Below are positions 1-8,090 of a stretch of 28,181 nucleotides of DNA, piece after piece (position 1 is the first letter of the stretch; each line of letters begins with the position of its first letter). The notes beneath the pieces are model-generated. The model searched no databases. It had not been told where the DNA came from and saw only the letters and a list, made by a program, of their open reading frames with translations. The translations under genes and the position numbers were made by a program. The stretch comes from Streptomyces katrae. Lineage in GTDB: Bacteria; Actinomycetota; Actinomycetes; Streptomycetales; Streptomycetaceae. Location of the stretch: assembly GCF_000717655.1 (NCBI RefSeq), contig NZ_JNZY01000069.1:1-28181 (forward strand). Direction: 5' to 3'.

Positions 1-1
1 A

Positions 2-1714
2 CCCCCCCGTCCCCGCCGCCGTCCCCACCCCACCCCCCTGGAAGGGAACGGCCCCCTCGCCGTCCTCACCGGCACCGGCCAGGCCCACGCCGCCTCCGGT
101 CTCGTCCTCGACCACCCCACCACCGGCGGCCTCCCCGCCCTCCTCACCTGGGCCCTCGGCCCCGACGCCGACCTCCGCTCCCCCCGCCTCCACCGCAACG
201 GCAAGGACGGCGACCCCCTCCTCGTCCTCACCGCCCCCGCGCTCGAGCGACTCGGCCTCCCCCCCGCCCTCGAGGACCGCCGCGGCCTGCGCCTCCCGGA
301 CAACCACCCGGTCATCAAGCAGCTCACCAAGGCCAAGTGGCAGCTGACCCGCCGCGGCTTCGGTCCCTGGCCCCGCATCTACCGCCCCGCCACCCCCTCC
401 ACCGGCCGCCAGTGCGTCCAGCTCGCGATCCTCCCGTGGGGCGCCCTCGACCCCCGCGCCTGGGGCGAGGACACCCCCGGTCTCCCCGCCCCGGAACTCG
501 CGGAGCTCCTCACCACCTTCGCCTCCCGCGTCCTCACCCCCCGCGGCTCCACCGCCGTCACGGGCCTCGAACTCATGACGGCGCTGCGCCCGCCCACCCG
601 TGCCGCGAGGGACGAAGCGACCAACACCTGGGTCTCGGCCCCGGTCCCCGGCTCGCTCACCCGCCCCGTCGACCCGGCCCCCCCGGAGGCCCCCGACGAG
701 CACCCGGTGGTAGCCGCCCTCTACCCCCGCTCCCACCAGCGCACCCCGGCCGAGGTCCTCGACGAGGAGGCGTACGACTGGATCCGCGACCCGGAGCTCC
801 TCACCGACGCCGAGTGCACCCGCACCCACGCCGTCGGCATCGACGTGAACATGGCCTTCGCCGCGGCGGCCAACCGGCTCCCCGTCGGCCTCGGCCCCGC
901 CACCCACCGCACGGCCCCCCGCTTCGACCCGAAGCTGCCCGGCTGCTGGCTGGCGGACCTCTCCTCCATCGCCCTCGACCCCCGCCTCCCCAGCCCCTTC
1001 ACCCCGCACGGCCGGCCCCCCACCGGCCCCGCCTGGTACGCGACCCCGACCCTCGCCTACGCCCAGGAGCTCGGCCACGACGTCCACCCGGCCGAGGCCT
1101 GGCTCCGCCTCGACCACGGCCCGTACCTCGACGCCTGGTACACCCGCCTCCGCGACGCGTACATGGCCACGATGGCGGACCTCGGCATCACCTCGACGCT
1201 TCCCGAGCCCGAGTTCCTCACGGCGATGGCAGAGCTGCAGCAGCACGCCCACCCGGTCCTGAAGCCGGTCCTCTCCGCCATCAAGTCCACCGTCAAGGGC
1301 GGCATCGGCAAGCTCCGCGAACGCCCCCAGGGCGCCGGCTACCGCCCGGGCGAGCCCTGGCCCGCCCTCGAACGCCCCACCTGGCGCCCCGACATCCGCG
1401 CCGCCGTCATCTCCACGGCCCGCGTCAACATGCACCGCAAGATGAACAAGCTCGCCACGGCCGCCGGCCAGTACCCCATCGCCGTCCTCTCCGACTGCGC
1501 GGTGTACCTCTCCGACGGACCCAGCCCGCTCGACTTCCTCCCCCGCACCCCCGAAGGCAAGCCCCTGCCCGGCGGCTTCCGCCTCGGCGTCAGCCCTGGC
1601 ATGGTCAAGCACGAGGGCACCCAGCCCCTCCTCTGGGCCGTGCAGATGCTCGACGAGAACCACAACCCCGCGCGCCACATCAAGGGCCACGACGCGGCAG
1701 CCGACGGAGAGTAG
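2..1714 (+). CDS. tap: Telomere-associated protein Tap, 3' part (N-terminus outside the window)
   Basis: The reading frame is open from base 2 to the TAG at 1712-1714 and gives 570 residues. Full-length Streptomyces Tap is a little over 700, so roughly the N-terminal fifth to quarter is missing to the left. Tap binds telomere DNA of linear Streptomyces replicons and recruits the terminal protein that primes end patching. Family-typical stretches are visible: AKWQLTRRGFGPW, TPRGSTAVTGLELMTALRPP, VGIDVNMAFAAAANRLPVGL, ERPQGAGYRPGEPWPALERP and NPARHIKGHDA near the end. The aspartate in GIDVNMAF and the later VLSDCAVY recall a polymerase-like fold, but that is inference. The tpg start follows the stop by six bases, the usual tap-tpg operon arrangement. 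No frameshift is seen. An internal ATG at 575 is not the true start, because strong family similarity continues upstream of it. Confidence 0.93.
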   Translation, partial: PPRPRRRPHPTPLEGNGPLAVLTGTGQAHAASGLVLDHPTTGGLPALLTWALGPDADLRSPRLHRNGKDGDPLLVLTAPALERLGLPPALEDRRGLRLPDNHPVIKQLTKAKWQLTRRGFGPWPRIYRPATPSTGRQCVQLAILPWGALDPRAWGEDTPGLPAPELAELLTTFASRVLTPRGSTAVTGLELMTALRPPTRAARDEATNTWVSAPVPGSLTRPVDPAPPEAPDEHPVVAALYPRSHQRTPAEVLDEEAYDWIRDPELLTDAECTRTHAVGIDVNMAFAAAANRLPVGLGPATHRTAPRFDPKLPGCWLADLSSIALDPRLPSPFTPHGRPPTGPAWYATPTLAYAQELGHDVHPAEAWLRLDHGPYLDAWYTRLRDAYMATMADLGITSTLPEPEFLTAMAELQQHAHPVLKPVLSAIKSTVKGGIGKLRERPQGAGYRPGEPWPALERPTWRPDIRAAVISTARVNMHRKMNKLATAAGQYPIAVLSDCAVYLSDGPSPLDFLPRTPEGKPLPGGFRLGVSPGMVKHEGTQPLLWAVQMLDENHNPARHIKGHDAAADGE

Positions 1715-1720
1715 TCCCCC

Positions 1721-2275
1721 ATGACCCAGATCGACGACAGCCTGACCCGCGCGGACGAACCGCACTTCACCCGCCCCGTCCCCAAGTCGGCGGGCGCCCG
1801 GATGCGCTTCCTCGTCAAGCAGCTCAAGTCCACCCGGGAGACGGCCCGCCTGCTCGGCATCTCGCAGCGCACGGTCGAGCGTTACGTCAAGGACCAGATC
1901 AAGCACCCCAAGCCGGCCCTCGCAGGCCGCCTCGAGTCCGAGGTACGCCGCCGCTGGCAGCCCCTGGTCCGCAAGCGCGCCCGCGACAGGGCCGCCTCCA
2001 CCACCGGCCTGGTCATCGAGACCCGCGCCCGCTTCGGCTTCACCGCCGCACCCGGCACCACCGACGACGGCCGCATGCGCCGTATCACCCAGCACCTGCC
2101 CCCGGAGTACGCGGCCCGCCTCTTCAGCGCACAGGCGGCCGGCGCCGCCGAGTCCCGGCTCCAGCAGATCGCGGCCGAAGCCCTCCAGGAGATGTACTTC
2201 AAGGACAACGGTTCGCGCGCCCAGGGCCTCCTGGTCGAGTTCACCGACATCGACTACGTCGACTTCGCCTTCTGA
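1721..2275 (+). CDS. tpg: Terminal protein Tpg of linear replicon telomeres
   Basis: The product has 184 residues, the usual Tpg length. Tpg is covalently attached to the 5' ends of Streptomyces linear chromosomes and plasmids and acts as the primer for end patching, recruited by Tap. The conserved core begins at residue 19 (RPVPKSAGARMRFLVKQLKS), followed by a helix-turn-helix at about 37-57 (TARLLGISQRTVERYVKDQI). A basic segment and the conserved TTGLVIETRARFGFTAAPGT follow. The C-terminus LLVEFTDIDYVDFAF is highly characteristic of the family. The start ATG lies six bases after the tap stop, so the two genes are almost certainly cotranscribed and may be translationally coupled. The gene is intact. 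The downstream non-coding stretch carries 9-bp repeats shared with the putative origin. Recognition is by motif and gene order. Confidence 0.95.
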   Translation: MTQIDDSLTRADEPHFTRPVPKSAGARMRFLVKQLKSTRETARLLGISQRTVERYVKDQIKHPKPALAGRLESEVRRRWQPLVRKRARDRAASTTGLVIETRARFGFTAAPGTTDDGRMRRITQHLPPEYAARLFSAQAAGAAESRLQQIAAEALQEMYFKDNGSRAQGLLVEFTDIDYVDFAF

Positions 2276-2288
2276 AACCCCGGCCGGA

Positions 2289-2423
2289 GGGACCGAAGGG
2301 ACCAGAGGGACTGAATTTCGCCATTACCCGAAGCGCTTTCCAGCCACCACGTCCGAAAGGAACCGGACGGAACGGGAGAAACCGGGACGAACCAAAGGGT
2401 CTGAAGGGACCGGAGGGACCGAA
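2289..2423 (+). repeat. Two triplets of the 9-bp GGGACYGAA repeat
   Basis: Two blocks of three directly repeated 9-mers: GGGACCGAA, GGGACCAGA, GGGACTGAA at 2289-2315 and GGGTCTGAA, GGGACCGGA, GGGACCGAA at 2397-2423, starting 108 bases apart. Between them lie degenerate relatives (gtccgaaagg, ggaacggga). They fill the gap between the convergent tpg and DUF6009-like genes. The same unit recurs in both orientations at 5781-6408, so these are probably iterons or binding sites for a replicon-encoded protein. Confidence 0.8.
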
Positions 2424-2456
2424 TCCGGCAACTGCCGGCTCAGACGGAAGCCGGCA

Positions 2457-2834
2457 TCAGGCAACCGTCGGCGTGGACAGCCCTCGCTGCGACCGCACGG
2501 TCTTCCGGCCGACCTGCCGGGGTTCGATCGTCCGGGGATCCACGGCCTCGCCCGGCGCGCCCTCGCGGTACAGGCCCTCGGGCTCCGCGTCCCGGTCGTG
2601 CGGCAGCAGGTAGAAGACGCGCCGCTTCTGCAGGCCGCTGTCGGGGTCCGCTTCCGCGGTGTCGCCGAGCTCGGTGAAACCGATCATGCGCCCATCGCGG
2701 TGGTAGCGCGGCTTCCCCCGGCGCCGGGGGGTCTTGTCCAGGGCCTGGCGCACGTAATCGAGCTCTTCAGGGTCCTCCAGCCACACCACTTTGTCCTCGT
2801 GGGCGAGATCGCTTGAAGTCAGTAGCGAGCTCAT
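2457..2834 (-). CDS. DUF6009-like small protein next to the replication genes
   Basis: The product is 125 residues, starting MSSLLTSSDLAHEDKVVWLE. The ATG at 2832-2834 was chosen over upstream starts because AGGAAGG lies nine bases before it and the frame upstream lacks family-like sequence. Recognisable pieces are EELDYVRQALDK, KPRYHRDGRMIGF, RRVFYLLPHDRDAEPEGLYR and EAVDPRTIEPRQVG. This pattern matches what I recall of DUF6009, a family found on actinomycete plasmids and chromosome arms; its function is unknown. No membrane segment, signal peptide or known catalytic motif is visible. It lies downstream of the helicase gene on the same strand after a gap of about 180 bases and could be the last gene of the replication operon. 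A role in replication or copy control is only suggested by position. Confidence 0.7.
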   Translation of the reverse strand: MSSLLTSSDLAHEDKVVWLEDPEELDYVRQALDKTPRRRGKPRYHRDGRMIGFTELGDTAEADPDSGLQKRRVFYLLPHDRDAEPEGLYREGAPGEAVDPRTIEPRQVGRKTVRSQRGLSTPTVA

Positions 2835-3014
2835 GGCCTGGATCCTTCCTCGTTCACGTAGGCCCTTCCGGGCCCCTGGTTCCGCCACGCCGCGAGCGGC
2901 GCCGAAGCCGGTATCCGGCAGGCCCCTGCGGACCGCCGTCGGCTGGTGGATCTGTTCATCGTCCTTGTCCATCGTAGGCGTGCCCGCCCCCGGGCGGTGG
3001 CACACGTGGGCCTT

Positions 3015-4613
3015 TCACGGCGCGCTTGCCCTGTTCGCCTCGCGCGGGGTCTGTGCTTCGTCGGCCAGGAGCGCCAGGCCGGGGTAGAACTTCTGCCCGT
3101 TCGAGCGGAGCATCTCATTGGGCGAGGCGACGCCGACTTCGGCTCGAATACGTGTGGCGAACGCGCGGGTCGTGGCGGGACGAAGGCCCTCGCCGTCGAG
3201 ACACCACGCACTGTACGCGCGGTACAGCGCTCCCTGCTCCACCTTCAGATCACGCGGATCGGGCAGCTCCACCCCGGTCGTGCAGCACTCGGCGAGGAAC
3301 CGCCCGATGTGGTCCTCGGTCGTGGCGTACGCCTGCGTGGCAGTACGGACCACGCTCGGCCCGGTCAGGGCCGGCTTGGTGGCGAGATAGGCCTTGGCCC
3401 CTTGGATCATCCAGTGGAGGATGCCCGGACCCTCCTCCTGTACGAGCGCCTCCGCCAGGTTGTCGATCTTCCTGTGGTCGGGGACGACCTTCTCGAAGGG
3501 GATCAGCCGGATCCGGCGCCAGAAGGCATGGCCGCCCGTGCCGACCTCCGGGCGGTGGTTGCCCAGGAGCCACAGCTTGTGCGTCGGCTCGAAGCTGAAG
3601 AAGTCCTGCCGCATCCGCCGCGCCTTGAGCCGGTCACCGCCGGTCAGCAGCTTGACCCGCGCCTCGTCGAACTTGTCGTGCGGCTTGAGCTCGCTGCAGA
3701 CGAACAGGCGCCGGCCGTGCAGTTCCGTCAGCTCGGTCGAGTGCTCGTTGAACTTGCCGCGCTCCATCAGGAACCCGGGCGGGGCCACGTCCGCGTAGTC
3801 CCCGAGGATCTTGATGACGACGTCGAGGAGCGCCGACTTGCCGTTGGCGCCGACGCCGTAGAGGAAGGGCAGCACCTGGCCGCCCACGTCACCGGTGATG
3901 GAGTAGCCGAGCAGGAGATGAAGAAAGTTGATCATCTCCTTGCCCTTTTCGTCATCTCCGAACGTTTGGTTCAGGAAGGCGTGGAACCGGGGCGTGGGCA
4001 TGGCCTCGGGGGCCAGGTAGGTGGCGCGCGAGTGCAGGTCCCGGGTGGGGTCCGGCTTGTGCAGGTCACCGGTGCGCAGGTCGACGACACCTGCGGGGGT
4101 GCACAGCGCATACTTGTCGCCGTCCAGGACGTCCGGGTCCAGGGCGAGTTCGGGGGAGGCCTTGGCCTGCGTGAGCATCGCCTTCACGCCCGAGGTGGAC
4201 ATGGCGCGCTTGCGGTGCTGCGACAGCTCCCGGTCGGTGAAGACACCCCGGGGGTCGTGGGTGGGCAGTTCCTCCGCCATGTCCCCGGCGGCCCAGATCG
4301 CGGCCTTCTCCCCGCCGGTGCGCTTCCACCGGAACTCGTCCCACACGTACCAGCCCAGTCCCTCCACGTGCCGGAAGCGGTTGTGGTGGAGGTGGGCGAA
4401 CAGCTTCGCGTTGCCGCGGTCGCTGAGGTTCTGCAGCAGACCCGTCGCGACGAAATCGGCCCCGCCGCCCCCGGCCGCCGGGGCCGCGCCCTGCTGGGCA
4501 GGCAGGCGCCTGCCGCGCGCGGCAGCAGGGACGTCGGTCTTCTCGGTGGTGAACGCAGCAAGCTGTTCCGCCGCCGCCTGGGCGTTGAACCCCGTGCTTC
4601 CGGCGCTGCTCAT
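3015..4613 (-). CDS. Plasmid/phage-type SF3 helicase (D5/P4 primase-helicase C-terminal type)
   Basis: The product has 532 residues. The N-terminal 50 are low complexity and Ala-rich. About 60-210 resembles the D5 N-terminal region (GWYVWDEFRWKR, CTPAGVVDLRTGDL). The superfamily 3 helicase core follows: Walker A GVGANGKS at 253-260, Walker B RLFVCSE at 302-308, KLLTGGDRLKAR at 321-332, motif C KLWLLGNHRPEV at 346-357, and the arginine pair in FWRRIR at 364-369. The family acts as a hexameric replicative helicase initiating plasmid or phage DNA synthesis. The ATG at 4611-4613 overlaps the TGA of the primase-polymerase gene (ATGA), so translation is probably coupled. The frame stays open upstream to 5504, but that part is the antisense-like shadow of the primase gene. 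This is most likely the replicon's own initiator helicase. Confidence 0.9.
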   Translation of the reverse strand: MSSAGSTGFNAQAAAEQLAAFTTEKTDVPAAARGRRLPAQQGAAPAAGGGGADFVATGLLQNLSDRGNAKLFAHLHHNRFRHVEGLGWYVWDEFRWKRTGGEKAAIWAAGDMAEELPTHDPRGVFTDRELSQHRKRAMSTSGVKAMLTQAKASPELALDPDVLDGDKYALCTPAGVVDLRTGDLHKPDPTRDLHSRATYLAPEAMPTPRFHAFLNQTFGDDEKGKEMINFLHLLLGYSITGDVGGQVLPFLYGVGANGKSALLDVVIKILGDYADVAPPGFLMERGKFNEHSTELTELHGRRLFVCSELKPHDKFDEARVKLLTGGDRLKARRMRQDFFSFEPTHKLWLLGNHRPEVGTGGHAFWRRIRLIPFEKVVPDHRKIDNLAEALVQEEGPGILHWMIQGAKAYLATKPALTGPSVVRTATQAYATTEDHIGRFLAECCTTGVELPDPRDLKVEQGALYRAYSAWCLDGEGLRPATTRAFATRIRAEVGVASPNEMLRSNGQKFYPGLALLADEAQTPREANRASAP

Positions 4614-5698
4614 GGGCGTTCCTCGGGATGGATCGGTCGGTCGCTTCCGGCACGCAGCCCCGCTTCGACGATGAGGACGTTGCGGCGCGTCTGGTGGGGT
4701 CGTGCGTGGTCCGCGGCCTCGAGGAGCAGCCGACGGCATTCCCCGGCGGCGAGGTGGCCCCCCGCGGCCAGTCCACCGGCGGTGAAGGCCGCCCGGTTGA
4801 GCTTCTCGCTGAAGGCCGTTCCGGCCGGACTGGCCCCGCAGGCCCGTACCTCCTCCAGGAGCCCCGCCAGAGCCCGCTGCCCGAGCTGGAGGCCCCCGCG
4901 GCCCCGCGGCCCGCGCACGGGGCCCACAGGGGCCGCTACGGGCTCCACGGCGGCCGTGTCGACGCCGTGGCCGGTCCGTACGAGTTCGGCGGTCAGCCAC
5001 AGCGGCAGGGCCGCGGGCAGGCGCGCGCCGGGCAGCGCCTCGTACACGCCGGCGGCCGTGCGCGTCGTGGGCGCCACGATGTAGCCGCCGACGGCTCGTA
5101 CGTCGACCTGCCAGGCCAGCGCGACCTTCGAGCTCGATCCGCTGGAACACCGCATGCGGGGGCCGCCCTTGGGCACCCGGTACCAGATGTGCATCCCTCC
5201 TGAGGGCGTACGGACCCGCAGGGTCGCCGTGTCCTCGCAGGGGTTGGGCCGGGACCGGTACGCGGCCAGCAGCGCCAAGGTGTCGTAGCCGCTGCCGAGT
5301 CCGGTCAGGTCGACCCGCTCGTCGATGGGGATGCCGGGCAGCAACCGGTCCCTGGCGGGCACGGAGGCGGCATGCGCATCGACATCGATGACCACGAGCC
5401 CGGCGGGCCCGCAGGAGACCCCGATCCCGAAGTCGGGCTCGGCCGCCCACCACTCCCGCAGCGTGGGGAGGTCCGTGGTGGCTGCATGGAACCCGTGGCA
5501 CCAACGTCCCCGGGAACGGCAGGTGCAGTCCTGCGCGGAATGCAGACCGCCCCGGCAGTCGGGGCAGTTCGGAGCCGGCGTCTTGGTCCCTGGGGCCAGG
5601 GGATGGACCGGATACCCGCGCAGGGCCATCCAGGTCGCCACGTCCAGTGCCGTCCCGCCACTCACGCCCTGGGGCAGGTTCTGGGAATAGACGGACAC
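4610..5698 (-). CDS. Bifunctional DNA primase/polymerase (Prim-Pol, archaeo-eukaryotic primase superfamily)
   Basis: The product has 362 residues from GTG 5696-5698, with AAGGAAG six bases upstream (about 5704-5710). The fold is recognised from the N-terminal ALDVATWMALRGYPVHPLAPGTKTP, the acidic VVIDVDAH at 102-109 carrying the predicted metal-binding Asp105 and Asp107, the SGGMHIWYRVPKG block at 166-178 with its histidine, and QVDVRAVGGYIVAP at 197-210. A Cys-rich insert at 45-68 (CPDCRGG, CTCRSRGRWCHGF) looks like a zinc-binding element. The family makes primers and extends DNA at plasmid and phage origins. The downstream helicase gene overlaps by four bases, so primase and helicase are made as a unit. 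The C-terminal 130 residues are Ala/Gly/Pro-rich and not recognised. Repeats begin about 80 bases upstream of the start, so the promoter may lie within the iteron region. Confidence 0.9.
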   Translation of the reverse strand: MSVYSQNLPQGVSGGTALDVATWMALRGYPVHPLAPGTKTPAPNCPDCRGGLHSAQDCTCRSRGRWCHGFHAATTDLPTLREWWAAEPDFGIGVSCGPAGLVVIDVDAHAASVPARDRLLPGIPIDERVDLTGLGSGYDTLALLAAYRSRPNPCEDTATLRVRTPSGGMHIWYRVPKGGPRMRCSSGSSSKVALAWQVDVRAVGGYIVAPTTRTAAGVYEALPGARLPAALPLWLTAELVRTGHGVDTAAVEPVAAPVGPVRGPRGRGGLQLGQRALAGLLEEVRACGASPAGTAFSEKLNRAAFTAGGLAAGGHLAAGECRRLLLEAADHARPHQTRRNVLIVEAGLRAGSDRPIHPEERP

Positions 5699-5780
5699 TG
5701 GCTCTTCCTTGACGCGCGTTCAGGGACGGTTCCTCCTGTCCCGGGCTGCTCTCCGAGGTGCTCGTCCGACCTGCACATCA

Positions 5781-6408
5781 GGGACCAGAGGGACTGAAGA
5801 TTCACTATCGCGGAGCGTACCGCAGACATCGCGCAGGCTCCGCCCGATAGAACCGCTGTATTGAGAGTTCAGTCCCTTCAGTCCCTCAGTCCCTGAAGTT
5901 CTACCCCAGTTCGTCCGCAAAAGTTCCGCGATCCACCCCGGTGAACACCCGGGCGTGTCGCAGCACGACCCCCCGTCGGCAAGCGCCGCTCCACCCCTCC
6001 TCCACCAGGACCCGAGAGTCCCTCGGTATGCCGGTCCTCCCCACTCGGAAGCCGACCGGGGTTCCGAGGCCCCCGCCCCGGCGCCCGCACTCACAGGTAC
6101 TGAACGGTCCCTGCCCTCGTTCAGTCCCTCCGCTTTCAGTCCCTCGACAAACATGCAGGTCAGAGGCTCGGGTTCACAATCTCAGGGACTGAAGGGACTC
6201 AGAATCACCACTTCCAGCCTTTACGTGCGTGTGTGTATGCGCGAGCGCGAGAAAGAGTAGGTAGAGGTACCCATGTTCATATCTGGCTCATAACTAGAAA
6301 GTTGAGTCCCTTCGGTCCCTGTTGCAGCGAGCCCGAGCCCCTGACCTGCAGGTTTACGCAGTGACTGAAGGGACAGGGACCGAAGGGTCCGAACGGCGCT
6401 TCAGCCCC
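5781..6408. repeat. Iteron region, candidate replication origin
   Basis: This non-coding stretch between the primase-polymerase start and the DUF5701 gene holds about sixteen units of a 9-mer, GGGACYGAA or its complement TTCRGTCCC. Direct units lie at 5781-5798 (2), 6185-6202 (2) and 6361-6393 (about 4). Inverted units lie at 5868-5893 (3, the last one base short), 6120-6143 (2), 6302-6319 (2) and 6400-6408 (1). Within blocks the spacing is mostly exactly nine bases. Identical units flank the far side of the replication operon at 2289-2423. Repeats of this kind beside a primase-helicase operon are typical of plasmid origins. Binding by any particular protein is inferred. Confidence 0.75.
6203..6300. 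other. Relatively AT-rich stretch inside the iteron region
   Basis: By hand count this stretch is about 48% GC, against surrounding DNA that is clearly above 65%. It includes gttcatatctggctcataac and a purine-rich run (gagaaagagtaggtagagg). It lies between iteron blocks at 6185-6202 and 6302-6319 and is the most likely site of duplex opening if this is the origin. No reading frame is convincing here. Confidence 0.5.
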
Positions 6409-6615
6409 TGTCCGGGGAGGGGGGTGCGGAGGGAGGGGTGCGGCTCGTCACCAAGTCCGTCATCCGAAAAGCGAAGCACCTTCACCACCGCCTTCCCCCG
6501 CACTCGGGCCACGGCCGAGCCGGTGTTCCCCCGCGCGGCTCCACCCACAGGGAACGTTTCGACGGCCCACCTCGTTGCCGCGGGACCACCACCCCCACGC
6601 GAAGCCAGAGGTCCC

Positions 6616-7275
6616 GTGCCCAACGCCTCGTCCCTCCCCACCCCGTCCCCTCTCCCGCCGCTCGCCACCCAGGCCGAGCGCCTGATCAAGCTCGGGGTGC
6701 ACGAGCTCGCGGCGATTCCCGCCGATACGCTGCGCGCCTTCGCCGCGGAAGCAGGCGGCAGACACGGCGACGTTCTGCTCGCCGTCCACCCCGACCGCGC
6801 CCCCGCCTCCGCCCTCGCCCCGCTGCTCCGCCACGACGCCAAGCCCGGCTTCGTCGTCACCGACATGCCCGACGTCGACCGCTTCGCGCCGCTCGACGGC
6901 ATCGCGCTACCCGACGCCCCGCTGTACCTCCTCACCGGCCTCGATCGCGGCGACCACATGGCCGACTGGAGCCCCGAGGAGGCCCTGCCCGCCCTCACGG
7001 AGCAGGACCGCACCCCGCTGCTGCTCACCGAGGGCCTCCACTGGGTGCTCCAGCAACCGGCAGCCCTGGAACGCAACCACTGCTTCATGACCATCGGGTC
7101 CCGGCTGCGCAAGGCGAACGGCTCCCTGGACGCCCGTACCCCGGCGATCTGGATCAGCAACGGCACGGGCCGGGACGGCCGCGAGCGGCGCAACGCCCCG
7201 AAGGTCGGCTGGTGCTGGTGGGGCAACCGCCACACCTGGCTGGGCTTCGCCTCCGCCACGGCCCGCGAGGCGTAA
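6616..7275 (+). CDS. DUF5701 family protein
   Basis: The product has 219 residues from the GTG at 6616, preceded by AGAGG at a distance of five to six bases. Longer starts in the same frame run into the iteron region and are unlikely. Family-like blocks are AERLIKLGVHELAAI, LLRHDAKPGFVVTDM, APLYLLTGLDRGDHMADWSP, HWVLQQPAALERNHCFMTIG and KVGWCWWGNRHTWLGFASA. DUF5701 is a soluble actinobacterial family of unknown function. No signal peptide, membrane segment or obvious cofactor motif is seen, though the conserved Cys, His and Trp residues near the C-terminus could form a site. The gene is convergent with the VOC gene, with only 28 bases between the stops. It is the first gene right of the putative origin and reads outward from it. 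Confidence 0.75.
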   Translation: MPNASSLPTPSPLPPLATQAERLIKLGVHELAAIPADTLRAFAAEAGGRHGDVLLAVHPDRAPASALAPLLRHDAKPGFVVTDMPDVDRFAPLDGIALPDAPLYLLTGLDRGDHMADWSPEEALPALTEQDRTPLLLTEGLHWVLQQPAALERNHCFMTIGSRLRKANGSLDARTPAIWISNGTGRDGRERRNAPKVGWCWWGNRHTWLGFASATAREA

Positions 7276-7303
7276 GGGGGAGGGCCGGGTACACCGGGCC
7301 GTG

Positions 7304-7675
7304 TCAGCTGCGGCTGGCGTCGATGACGCAGAACCGGTTGCCGTCGGGGTCGGCGAGAACGACGAAGTCGGGGTCCTCCGGGTACAGGTCCCACTCCACC
7401 CGCCGAGCACCCAAGGACACCAGCCGATCCACCTCGGCGGCCTGCTCGGCGGCGTCGTCCGCGTACAGGTCCAGGTGGACCCGCGGATGCTCTTGGACCG
7501 GCGTCCCACTCAGCCCGAGGGCCAGTTGGACCCCGGCCGCCCCCGCTGCCGGCATCAACACCACCCAGTCCTCTTCGATCTCCCCTCGCGGCACATACCT
7601 CAGAGCCTCCGTCCAGAAAGCGGCCGCACGCGGCACGTCCGAAACACCCAGCACCACAGATCGAATCGTCAGCAC
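7304..7675 (-). CDS. VOC-superfamily (glyoxalase/bleomycin-resistance-like) protein
   Basis: The product has 123 residues, starting VLTIRSVVLGVSDVPRAAAF from GTG 7673-7675 with AGGA about eight bases upstream. It has the usual VOC layout: a first half-repeat with VSDVPRAAAFWTEAL, then VHLDLYADD with a possible metal-binding His, and a C-terminal half ending PDFVVLADPDGNRFCVID, the hallmark DPDGN-F motif. Length fits a single two-module domain. Such proteins include glyoxalases, dioxygenases and drug-binding immunity proteins; which of these applies cannot be told here. The frame is open further upstream, but that part (7676-8053) has no family similarity. It is convergent with the DUF5701 gene and stands alone on its strand. 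Confidence 0.85.
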   Translation of the reverse strand: MLTIRSVVLGVSDVPRAAAFWTEALRYVPRGEIEEDWVVLMPAAGAAGVQLALGLSGTPVQEHPRVHLDLYADDAAEQAAEVDRLVSLGARRVEWDLYPEDPDFVVLADPDGNRFCVIDASRS

Positions 7676-8090
7676 GCACCCATCCTGCCGGACGCTCCGA
7701 ACACGTGTCCGGGATCGGGCCGGTGGTGCCGGCCCATGGCGGGGGAGCCGGTCTTCATACCCTCGGTCACGGCGCTTCCAGCACCCACGGACATCAGGTC
7801 CGGGCCACCGGAGGCGATGCTGTCCAGCGACTGCTTGCGCCGCGGCCGCGGGCCGTCGTTGCGTCGCCCGCGGCCCGGTCGCCGAAGCCCTTGCGGTAGA
7901 CGGGCCCGTCCGCTGCGGGTGAGCCCTGCCTCCCGGAAGCATCGGCGGCGCTCTGCGCCCCGGAGAGCACTTCCCGCGCTCGGCGTCGTCCCTGGCACTC
8001 ACGTCCCGGCCGGCCACGGACCTGCCGGTCCACATCGAAGAGCCGGCCGTCATAACGGACTCTCTTTTCAGGACGTGCAGTGCACGAGTG
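7676..8090. other. No gene recognised
   Basis: About 400 bases between the VOC start and the 8091 hairpin. Frames are open on both strands but none gives a recognisable protein, a convincing ribosome binding site or a consistent codon pattern. Arginine- and proline-rich translations suggest non-coding GC-rich DNA or old gene remains. Regulatory sequence for the VOC gene must lie at its left edge. Confidence 0.5.

Noticed and set aside
337..2613. Long plus-strand open frame across tap and tpg (758 codons)
   Set aside because: Its translation is Arg/Pro/His-rich and lies out of frame over two well-recognised genes; it is open only because of high GC.
2946..5084. Long plus-strand open frame opposite the helicase and primase genes (712 codons)
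   Set aside because: It is the antisense shadow of the SF3 helicase and Prim-Pol genes, which have all their motifs on the minus strand.
4614..5504. N-terminal extension of the helicase frame to 829 residues
   Set aside because: The extension overlaps the primase-polymerase gene in another frame and is low-complexity; the ATGA overlap at 4610-4613 gives a natural start.
5720..6154. Minus-strand frame of 144 codons in the origin region
   Set aside because: Its apparent peptide repeats (GLKAEGLNEG, TEGLKGLN) are just translated iterons, there is no ribosome site, and codon use is unlike the neighbours.
5781..6408. CRISPR array
   Set aside because: The units are 9 bp, mostly contiguous, in both orientations, with no regular spacers and no cas genes.
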